From positions 1,513,121-1,552,795 of the forward strand of contig NC_049979.1 of the NCBI RefSeq assembly GCF_000003815.2: a stretch of 39,675 nucleotides of DNA. Direction: 5' to 3'. This document shows, piece after piece, positions 1 to 16,000 of this stretch. The position numbers were made by a program, and so were the translations under genes. Positions within the stretch are counted from its first letter, which is position 1. Each line of letters starts with the position of its first letter. The notes beneath the pieces are model-generated. The model was not told the DNA's origin, searched no databases, and worked only from the letters and a program-made list of their open reading frames with translations. The DNA comes from Branchiostoma floridae. Lineage: Eukaryota > Chordata > Leptocardii > Amphioxiformes > Branchiostomatidae.

Positions 1-133
1 TATGTGTTAGTACGTATTCATACTCCCGGGACACACACAAGCAAACAAGCCACAGCAGCCTCGCAACCAGTACTACAGGATAAGGGGATGGTGTTATGTC
101 TGTACGTATTCTTACTACCGGGACACAAACAAG

Positions 134-5733
<5,600 letters not shown>

Positions 5734-5790
5734 TCCCACGCCACAAGCACCACAGGCACCATAGGCACCACAGGCATAGCCAACACAACA

Positions 5791-6130
5791 GCAAGATAAA
5801 GATATGGTACCTCTAAAGACAGAACCACAACAAGCACAGACACAACAGGCACAGCAAGATTAAGATATGGTACCTCTGAAGATACAAGCGCAGGAACCAC
5901 AGGCACGCTCATCAGTAATCTCCAAGCAGATCCTACAGTAGCATAAGATAGTACCAAAAGCTGCCAGAGGAGTGAAGCGGGCTTAGGAGCGTGTTTTGCT
6001 ACATGGCAGATGGACACCTCTTGGCTGACTACACTCCTTGGCCAGTTTGGTACTATCTTATGCCATTGTAGGATCTGCTTGGAGATTAGGCCAGCACAAC
6101 CACAGCAAGGTTAAGATATGGTACCTCTGA
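5791..6130 (+). repeat. ~62-bp repeat in the PAK 3' flank, interrupted by a palindrome
   Basis: AGCAAGRTTAAGATATGGTA and CCTCTGAAGA occur at 5,791, 5,853 and 6,105. The first two are 62 bp apart. The third is displaced by the palindromic element at 5,916-6,088. Confidence 0.75.
5916..6088. mobile_element. Palindromic MITE in the PAK 3' flank/UTR
   Basis: TAATCTCCAAGCAGATCCTA at the left end is matched by its inverse ending at 6,088, and ATAAGATAGTACCAAA pairs with TTTGGTACTATCTTAT. The interior (CTGCCAGAGGAGTG... / ...CACTCCTTGGCCAG) is also partly self-complementary, so nearly all 173 bp can fold back. It lies 183 bp after the PAK stop. Confidence 0.8.
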
Positions 6131-6590
6131 AGACAAACGTCATCTCCCGGCAAACACGTAGCTCTGGCCTGTTCTGCAAGATTTTCCTGCCTTCTTTATA
6201 CCATTATAGTAGTACATGTGTGCCTCTCTTTACCCTGCCCTAAGGTGAAGAGAGATGAACAGAGAGAAACACGCACTACAAAAAAGTCACTACAAAACAA
6301 TCAGAGCCATCTAAATATATGCATGGCTTCAGCTTGTTTTATACAGCTTATAAAGTCCAATTTTTCCCTGTTTACCCTGCCTTACATATCTTCTTGGCAT
6401 GTTTGCCAGTAGATTTCGTGCGAAGTATACAGAGAAAAATGTTCTCTGCTATTGTATAGAGAAGGGCAGGAAGATGTGCAAAACAGTCCAGAACCATACG
6501 TCTGCTTGGAGACCACCTCAACACAATGTAGCATTGCAATGTAGCATTGCAGAGATCTTGCCATATACTGTAGCACACTGTGTCATCTTC

Positions 6591-6984
6591 AGCTGACATC
6601 CTCCAACGCAGGGACATCCAACAGCCAAACCTCCTGTCTGGATGTACCCTGCTCTTTCAATCGTCACCCTTAGTTCCTGACCGCCCTGCTTATAGATATC
6701 AACGACCAAACCCTTAAATACGCGAGACAACTTTTGAAAACTGAAAGCCTATTCTCTAATTGGCTGACAGCTAGTTTGGGGGGACCGCCCTGCTTATAGA
6801 TATTAATGAGCTTACCCTTATATATGCGAGACAGCTTTTGAAAACTGAAAGCCTGTTCTCTGATTGGCTGACAGCTAGTTTGGGGGGGACATCCACAGGA
6901 ACTAAGAGTGACGGTTGAAAGAGCAGGGTACATCCAGACAGGCAGTTTGGCTGTTGGATGTCCCTGCGTTGGAGGATGTCAGCT
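6591..6984. mobile_element. Foldback MITE with internal direct repeat
   Basis: Arms of ~90 bp (6,591-6,682 and 6,893-6,984) are inverted copies; the ends read AGCTGACATCCTCCAACGCA. Between them, a ~105-bp unit containing GACCGCCCTGCTTATAGATA and GATTGGCTGACAGCTAGTTT occurs twice in direct orientation. Confidence 0.8.
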
Positions 6985-9900
6985 GACAGCTGTCTGTCTT
7001 TCCTCGGCACAGCTCGAAATGTAACTTCTTTATCCATGACAATTGAGTGGAGCTAGCCGAGCTGTACGGGAAGACAGCGCCACCTAGCTTACATACAGCA
7101 AACTGCATGGTCTGTATTAGGCAGGGATAGTCCTTTCCCACTGTTATATAAGATGCATGTCGTAAGGCCTTGCTTAGATGATCTGTATACTTTGATCATG
7201 ACTTCTTGGATTCGAAGAAGTGTTTGTAAAATAGCGTATACGGATTTCGTAAAAGCGTACATGAAAAAGGAAACTGTTTCAGGTTTAGTACTACTAATAG
7301 TTTTTAACAGCATCCCCTACCTTTTGTATTATCAGTGATATTATCATGTCATAATCCTAACATGCCAGACTCAAAAGATGCATAGTATATTCAGTCTGGA
7401 CAATGTTTTCATGTTAACATCACGCAGCAAACATGCAAAATCAGCTGTCCGAGCCGTGCAGGTCTGCATCCTTAATTGTTTATGCCTGTACATCTCTAGA
7501 TATTTTCATTCTAATCCCACTTGATCCTTTGTTGATTTGAGTACGAATTATGACAGAGTTTCTTTTGCAAATAGTCTAACCTAGAAGCATGTAACTGAAT
7601 GATGCTCCTTGCCCCGTTCAAATTTTGATGTCTGTGATGGCCAGTTTTGGAGAAGATTCCGTTGTGCTGATTACTTAGTTCCACTGCACCACTGTCACGG
7701 CAGCTAGCAGGGGCGCGCTCTGATTTCCTCATGTCGTCAGGCTTCGTTAGCAACCAGTAATTAGTTATGTTGCAGCCTTGTATAATTACTAATGAAACGT
7801 CATACAATTGGTAATAGTTTTAACATTTGGATAGATATTATTAACGTACGGTTCTTTATAAAATTGTGTTAGGACAGAAAGGGGTTCTAAGGAAAAGAAC
7901 CAATATGGTGGATTGGGAGGCATGTGAAAAAAGCATCTTACAAACGTTGAGAACTTTATAACTGTATAATTATGTATTATACCATTTTCTACAAGCAGAC
8001 AAATGAGAATTCAGCCACCACCATTTGTGTGGTTATTTTGGCACAGGAAACTGATGCTCTCCTCTTTTGGATGGCACAAATTTGAGTACAGCATTTTGAA
8101 GGGATGGAATTTTTGTGAAAACATTTTGAAGTACTTCCCCCATAGCAATGTATCATTGTATGTATATCCCCCTCGGATACATGAATTCACCAGACCTATT
8201 TTGTGATAGTAGAGTAGAATTTGTAACTGTAAGATAAAAATGGTTCAGGATTTCTGGTGCTTAGTGGGACTAGTGTGTAAGGAGACGGATGTGTGAATGA
8301 GTCAGACTGTGTACCATACTGCTTTCTTTTGTTATATCACTCCTTTATTGGTACCCTTAACTATTGACGAATTATAAGTAACTACAAAGAATTTTACCTT
8401 TGCTAACCTGGATGTATATAACCAGAAGATTGAAATGAGTCATTTGATTTGCTACCTTTTTCTCCAATGAAACACCATGATCAGGAAAATCACAAAGAAG
8501 GGCTTATGGTTGTAGTTCTCCTCTCAATTGCCAGGTGGCATTGTTGCACACACAATTTTGCTCCATTGAAAGATGTCAAAACTGTGACACATGCATCGCC
8601 ACGTACATGTATTAGAAACTTAAACTAAGCAGCAGATCAAATTAAGCAATTAACTATTCAAATCTTAACCCTCTTTATGCCAAGGCAGTCTCTGTGTACC
8701 AAATTTGTATACTTTACAGGGTTAAACAGCACTGAGGAGGTGAATACCTTTTCAGCACTCTGAATTTGAAATTAGTGTTTTGCCAATCTAGTAAAAGACA
8801 CACTCGGAGTGTTGAACTAAAGATTACCTGTTCATCACCTGATGGTCTATATGCAACGCCGTCTGTGCCAACACACCTACCTAAATATTATCTTTTGTAT
8901 TCAGGATCATCTTAGCCTTGTATCAACCCTTTTGTGTAGCTTTCATATGCTCCTATGGGGTCGTATGGAAGCCGAAAAGGGGTAAGTACCAGGCTAGGAT
9001 CTCGTGCCCCAGTTGATATGTGTAGTTTCACCAGTCGTACAAACCAAACAGATGTGAAGTCAGATTCTCTGATTGTGAGATATCCATGAACATTGTGAAC
9101 AACTCTTTTTTTTTAGTCCTTGTATAAATGTGATTTTAAGCATTTTCCAGTCATGTTTCAGCATTATTCCTCGACGCTCACAAGTCACTTAATGTACATA
9201 TCTGTAGCAATATTCCTTAGGAATACAAGGAACACAAATGTCTTTTTGTCTGCCAGATATCGGAAGCAACGGAAAGCTTGTCAGACAAAGTGTGTAACAG
9301 CTAACTGTATGTAGAATTCTAACCATGTAAGGGGAGGGTTTGATAAATGTGCCAGCCTACGCAAATGTAGAGAAACATACTTGACATCCTGGGAAACGGC
9401 AGGTAGTGTCTCTTAAAGACGTGTTCAGATATATTGTAAACGTGTCACCTGAACTGCATGCCATATCTTCCCTTTGTATAAAGAAATAGACGATACTTTT
9501 GTAAACCGATGATGATGATGATGTACACCACATGAACCTTTGGTATAATAAGCCTGTTCACAGATTGCATTGCACATGCACAAGGTCAAAGGTGGAGCCC
9601 CCTGACTCCTAAACACTTCTTGTCTAGACCAAATTTTATAACATGTTCAGAGCTGGATTTGTTTTATTTGCCTCAGGGGACTTTAACTTTGACATTTTAC
9701 CTTGAGGGGTTCAAACTGTGGACCAGAATATTATCAACCTGTACTTTGGAAGGTTCTTTTAATAGTTTAAAGATGGATATGATACGATCAGTGCTTCTTG
9801 TAACAAACAACCTTACCCCTACTCCCAGTCTGACAGGTTTGTAGAGAATAAAAACACTCTTTTCACACCAGAGTTTTGTCATGTTTTCTCTTCTTCCTCT

Positions 9901-11771
9901 TGTACAGACATGGTTCCTAGGTATCACCTGTATTCGCCAGGTGTAAATACGGTTAGATTATCTCATATACAGGAGAGCCAGTGGACCCTCATGGGTTCGG
10001 ATAGTCGGTGGCTTCAACTTTGAAAATGTCCATGTAAAAACATGTTACCATGTACCGGTACATAACATTGTAAGGAAAGGAGTTTGGCCTTTGAAATACT
10101 GCATGTTAAAGATATGTTACCAGTACTGTTGTAAGGGGAGGTCATTTTGAAATTGAATTTGGCATGCAATCCATCACCAAGGCCATTTGTTGGGCAGTTT
10201 TTGTCCCTTTATTCTGCCCTTAGCAAAGCAAGACAAATAATGGTTTATTCTCCAGTCACCACCCAATCAAATACATGATCAAAATCTTACAAAATATATT
10301 TCAATGGAAACTGTTATCCTAGTGTGGATAACAAATATTCCAGTTAATTTTGAGCAGAATGTTATCATAGGGAACTGGGGCTTTGCTTTCAGCTCTGGCC
10401 AATACGCCAAATAGTCAAGTCTCCTCTTCGAGTACGTTCTAACCCATGAAGTTCCACAGAACTTGATATACAATGTACACCGTTACGTACATATTGCACC
10501 TTTGCTTTTTCCCCATCCTTGTGATAGTTTGTATAAAACAGTACAGAAGGGCATGCACATCAAGTCCCTAACAGTGATCAAGCTGGTCCCATGCCTTCCG
10601 GTGGTACACAAATCAACAACGGGCTGATACACGTACTCTATGTTACATGAAGATTCTCAGGTTCGTACAGCCTTATACGAAACACACGGTATATAACACA
10701 CTGTCAACGCAGCGGAACACTTACGCCCCCTGTCGGTAACTAACATGCACTGCAGCACTCAGCAACAACCACCGTCATGGTTAATATCAAATTAAGGAAT
10801 AGATACTCTGTAGCTTTAGTTTCTTAAAGTTTGACATGTTCTTTCCTGCAAGTGTTTCACTTTTTTTATGTCAAAATAAAGTATTTCAATTTTCTTCCAT
10901 CACATGTAATCTGCATCATACAGCTATCTATTTGACATGCAGTTGTTTTTTTTCCACAATGTTAACGTTATATTACACTACGGTATTGCATCCTCCTACA
11001 CGTGGTCCTACCATCTACGTACTTAGGTAAGAACCCAGATTAGGTCAGGTAGCAGATCGGTTCAAATCTACACATTCAATATACAGAGAACTTGGCACCC
11101 TTTCTTCTAATGTTCAAGCCGCTTTTGTGTACAGGAAAGATTCCACAGGAAAGTTCGTCAGCAAGCGTTTGTCAAGCTTTCTAGACGTTGCTTTGTTTTC
11201 TTTTTCCTTGCGTAATTGTTTCATGAAAAGTCATCGACATTTTTCTCTCATTTTTGGCGACGCCTCAGGGACTAGGCGAGTAGTATATCATTTTCCCCGA
11301 AAGCTTGTGGAAATGTTCCCGTGGAATCTTTAATGGTTGTTCAGTTTTTAATTCGGCTGTCAATGATCTCATTTTGCACGCTACGCATAGTTTCCAGTCA
11401 AACGTCCACTCAGAGTCAAACTTGACGATATATATACAACATAATCACGAACGATATCAAAGAGAACTGGACATAGAATCGTCATGCTTTTTCCATCGAT
11501 CCACGGGTTCAAATATTACATCACAAATAATATCTATGTAAGCTAGTTTCCCTTGAATATCACATTATCGTTATTTTGGTATATGTACACGGGCTACCTT
11601 CTATAATGGTACTTTGTTCCAGACGTGTTGTCTCACTTAGATACCTGCATACAAGTGGCTCGGTAGCCTAAGCACACCCACCCCAGAACCCTTGGGTGGG
11701 CTGACAAGTAGTAAAAGAAAATGGCCTGATGGGTTGCCGATTATTTGCCAAGGGAGCTAACCAGCCGAGGA
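6985..11771. other. Intergenic region between convergent genes, no gene recognised
   Basis: It is AT-rich, with no ORF of recognisable family on either strand. It could include long 3'UTRs: AATAAA on + near 9,846 and 10,875; on the minus strand AATAAA near 9,668 and 10,207. A short (GAT)n run is at 9,508. The 22-bp string GTACATATTGCACCTTTGCT(TT) recurs once around 12,288. Confidence 0.6.
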
Positions 11772-11952
11772 GATAACGCTATCCATGGGGTAACCTATAT
11801 CCGTTGTTTTTCAAAACGGTTGTTTCAAATTGTAATATTTTCAAAATATAGCAGTTTGAATTCACCTTTCGTCAGCCTGATAGCCCTAAATACCTTGCTT
11901 TTGAAAACAACGTATATAGGTTACCCCGCGGATAAAGGTGAACTAGCGTTAC
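11772..11952. mobile_element. MITE, 'GGGGTAACCTATAT' family, copy 1
   Basis: Inverted ends share TAACGCTA and GGGGTAACCTATATMCGTTG with AAAACAACG at the other side. The right end has the fuller GGATAAAGGTGAACTAGCG; the left lost ~12 bp of it. A relative with the same TTCACCTTTAT ends is at 28,791-29,006. Confidence 0.7.
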
Positions 11953-12914
11953 ACATTTATAACCTTGCAACCAATGTCTTGTTTGCGCAGGCAGGTGACT
12001 CGTTAACAAGACAACTCCATTGGCAAGTCATCCGGTCCGTCGGGCCGATTTTTTTTAGTGTTTTGTAAGCCACCTCTAGATTCTGGGCAGGGAGTAGGTC
12101 GCTCATGGATATGATGTTACAACTGTCATCGTTTGAAATAAATCACGTGACCTGTTTCTGAGAGACCCCGATGACGTCTCCCAAGTTCGTAGTGCATGTC
12201 GGGTAACCCCTGTCTCTGGTGCTGAATTCCCAGCTGTAGTGGCAGGTAAACTTTGACATTTTCAATTTCCGATAATGCCCTAATTAATACATATTGCACC
12301 TTTGCTTTGACTCTTTCAACGCTGAGCACCCTGGCCCAATATATACTAGTATCATCGACTGATGTGAATCTACATGTTATATTTCACGGCACATTGTATG
12401 CGAATTTCCTAGCCTGCACCCGTAACCATTCTATTGTGTTTTCTGAATGTGTCCTTCCAAAAACGTCAGTAACATTAACGTCGTTCTGATGCTAAAACTA
12501 CTCAATCGTTTCGCTCATATACATTAAGAATGAATTTTCTCAACAACAGCAAAAACGTAAATCTATCGAACAACATCGAGAAAGGTGAATTCTCTGTTGC
12601 AGAATAAACGCTGCAAGAAAATCAGAAAGGGCTTCGTATCGCAGAAGAAATGAGTACCAAACCCGGTTACGTCGGGATAAGAATACAAAACTCATCCTCG
12701 CAATGACTGTTCCACATAAACCATGAATACACTTCCACGAGAAATCTTGGATCGAGAACTGGGGAATTCTCCCCCAATACGGGCTTGAATGAAACACTGA
12801 CACTGTGATAAGCGAGTTGTGGCCATGCCACCTCGTTACGGGGGGGACAACTGTCTGCAATTCAAACCGCCTCGCAGAGAGGACTGTCGTGTTTTTTGTG
12901 TGTAGTTTTGCTCT
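11953..12914. other. LAMP 3' flank/UTR, nothing else recognised
   Basis: This stretch follows the LAMP stop on the minus strand and must hold at least part of its 3'UTR. No clear minus-strand polyadenylation signal or conserved ORF is visible, and the minus ORF at 12,540-12,860 has no family features. Confidence 0.5.
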
Positions 12915-13054
12915 TCACATGTTCTCGTAGGGGGGTCCCTGGTAGCGTCTGTGGAAGTAGTAGGCCACAATCATAAGGAGGATGAGCGCGCCGAGCCCCA
13001 GCCCCACCGCCAACGGGATGACGTCACCGTAGTGGTCAGCACCACACTCTCGTC
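12915..13054 (-). CDS. LAMP terminal exon: transmembrane segment and YENM tail
   Basis: On the minus strand the acceptor CCTCTGCAG precedes 13,054; phase is 1 and the stop TGA is at 12,917-12,915. It encodes RECGADHYGD with the last luminal Cys, then VIPLAVGLGLGALILLMIVA as the membrane segment, then the basic HRRYQG and PPYENM at the very C-terminus. A YxxPhi motif a few residues from the membrane is the lysosome/endosome sorting signal of LAMPs. Its acceptor sits directly against the 53-bp array. Confidence 0.9.
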
Positions 13055-16000
13055 CTGCAGAGGGAGACACAAACACAAGGACGTGATTGGGTGGTAGTAG
13101 TCACGTGGCTCTGAAGGAGACACATACACAAATACGTGATTGGGTGGTCTTGGTTACGTGGCTATGACGGAGACACATACACAAGTACGTGATTGGGTGG
13201 TCGTTGTCACGTGGCTATGACGGAGACACAAACATAAGTACGTGATTGGGTGGTCTTGGTCACGTGGCTCTGAAGGAGACACATACACAGGTACGTGATT
13301 GGGTGGTCGTTGCCACGTGACTATGACGTACTTTAGCGTCCGCCATGTTGGTTGATAGAAGTTGGTTGATTGAAGTAAAAATATTGAAAAATACATAGAG
13401 TGGATTCGTTCCAAGGCTAATCGACATCATTTCTTTCGTAGTCATCCATTTTGAATGACTAAACCCAACCAATCGCAAGTCACCTATCGTCATATTGGAC
13501 CTCTATCGCCAACATTGCGGCAGCATTTTGCATATATGGAAGTTGTGACGTCATTCCTAATCTCCCGATTGGTCGCGTACCTGACGGCCAAGTGCATGAG
13601 AGAGGCCACGGCCAGGAACAGCCCCACGGTCAAGGGCACGACTAGCGGCAGCCAGGCCCCGGGACAGTTTAACTCTGGGGGACAACACATTGTGGAATGG
13701 TCCATGTACGATGGAGTGATGGGGAAGGGTTGAATGAAAATCATTCAGTAAAGCAGTAAGAAGCAGAATGTGCGGAATATAGCACAAAAGACATGACATA
13801 GCTTTGACAAGAAGGGAGGATAGAAAACGAGTGATGGTTTTGATGAGTTATGACATAGCGATGTGATGGAACGCTTAAAATGGGTATGATTTTCGAAGAT
13901 TTAAAATTGGGATGTTGCGACCTACTCACTTGTGCCGTAGGTTCCATTCTTGCCCGGGTGCTTGGATACTTTGTTGAGTCCATTAGCTAACACGCGAGAT
14001 TCGTAAACAACTGTACTTAGTAATACCTACCTGTGCCGTAGTTTCTTTCTTTGCCCAAGTATAGTTACTTGTGACACCGGATGGACGGGTAGCAAGGCTA
14101 GCGGACACAGATCGAAAGGTCACAGGTTCGATATCTGGCTTTCTTGACTAGACACTGTCCACGCCACCCAGGGGTAAGGTTGGTCATTCGGTTGGGGACG
14201 TAAAGGGCGGTTCAAGTATCGGGATGGGCTCCGCCTTTCAATACGGTGTCCTGAACACAGTGGACTAATAACCCACTGCGCATATGCCCATGGCCTACGA
14301 CCGTTTCCATACTTACTTGTACCAGGTGGAAGGGCTGTATCTGCGTGTTCTACTACTGTCCTGACTGTTTCCATACTTGCTTGTACCGTACCCCATACTT
14401 ACTCGTACCGTACCCCATACTTACTTGTTCCATAGTTTCCGTTCTTGCCCAGGTGGAAGGGCTGTATCTGCGTGTCCTGACCGTTTCCATACTTACTTGT
14501 TCCGTAGTTTCCGTTCTTGCCCAGGTGGAAGGGCTGTATCGTCGTGTCCTGACTGTTTCCATACTTACTTGTTCCGTACCCCATACTTACTTGTTCCGTA
14601 GTTTCCGTTCTTGCCCAGGTGGAAGGGCTGTATCTGCGTGCCCTGACTGTTTCAATACTTACTTGTACCGTACCCCATACTTACTTGTTCCGTAGTTTCC
14701 GTTCTTGCCCAGGTGGAAGGGCTGTATCTGCGTGTCCTGCAGCACCAGCGTGGCCTCCTCCCCGTCCGGCGCAGTCATGTCCACCTGCAGCCGGCTGGAA
14801 CACTTGTAGGAGTGGCTGATGGGCGCGGAGAAGATGTCCGTGCCGGGGGCGCTCATCACCGTGTGGGGGCCGGCTAGGGGGGAGAAGGTACGAGACATGT
14901 AAGTCTACAGCCGGCTAGGGGATTTGGGTGGGGGGGGGGGGAGACGGTAAGAGAAATGTAAGGTGGTTTCAGAACTGAAAATTACACAACAAAACACGAA
15001 AAAGCCAATGTCGACCCGATCCAGCACAGTAGGGGCATCTTCGGTGGATAATTTTAAAGAACGCTTGCAGATAGATGTGCAAGAGTTCGTTCAGTGTAAT
15101 ATAATAATAGTTTTATTGCACAACAATTGTACGGGGTACAAAGTATGGCATCTACATAATTACAGTTCTATAACTTAACGCTTGTCTAACTAATACAGAA
15201 GTTGTAGTATGGGATAAATTTCTTACAGTTATTGGAGGCTTTTACAATCATTGGAGGAATTTCTAATGTCTAAACATTCTTTGATATATATTCCTATATC
15301 TATCATGCAGGGATTGTCACATGTCATGATGTATTTGAATTTGCACTTCAGGTCCATCGAGATAAACCCTTGTGTATAAGATGACAGCCTTGTGTACAGA
15401 GAATTTCGTATATCAGAATATTTGGGACATACAACCATAAAGTGATATTCGTCTTCAATTAGCTCTGGACAGAATATATAACCAGCTGCTGCCGCGCCAC
15501 ATGCCTGCCAAGCTGGTTTGTTATAATTACGGTTATCCCGAGTATATACAGTTACACCGAGTATATACATATAGATACAGACTGAAACAAAGGTTGCAAA
15601 TACTCTTGACCATTAAACTATTACAGTAAAGCATTCATTTGTTTGCTCCCCTACAACTTGTTTTCTCAGCATGATGATACAATATTCTCAACTCATGAAT
15701 CACAGCACACGATCCGATGGCCCATGCCACAGAGGCACATTTCACGAAATTTTCAGTAGTCTCTACCAGATTCCATGGGTCACTGGAAAATCAGTTGCTT
15801 GCACAATATTCTTCTATGACCGGCTAACTACTATGGCAATGTTGTCTCGTCTGTTCGGCTGATTTAACCATGTTTTCCAGCTTCCTATGGAGTCTCGCAA
15901 AGACCGGTACCAATATTTCCCACCAATGAATGCGACTTCTTTCCCTTTCATCCGAAGTTCTATACCCTTGTAACGAGCGTCTTATTATTACAACTGTATC

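Noticed and set aside
14345-14695. Overlapping ORFs with repeated Tyr/Pro/Leu peptides
   Set aside because: They are translations of the decoy-donor array; the real coding information is only the minus exon 14,873-14,685.
15229-15570. 113-codon minus ORF as a host gene
   Set aside because: The CP..EDEYHF...CP motif and the following A-rich 3' end identify a truncated LINE.
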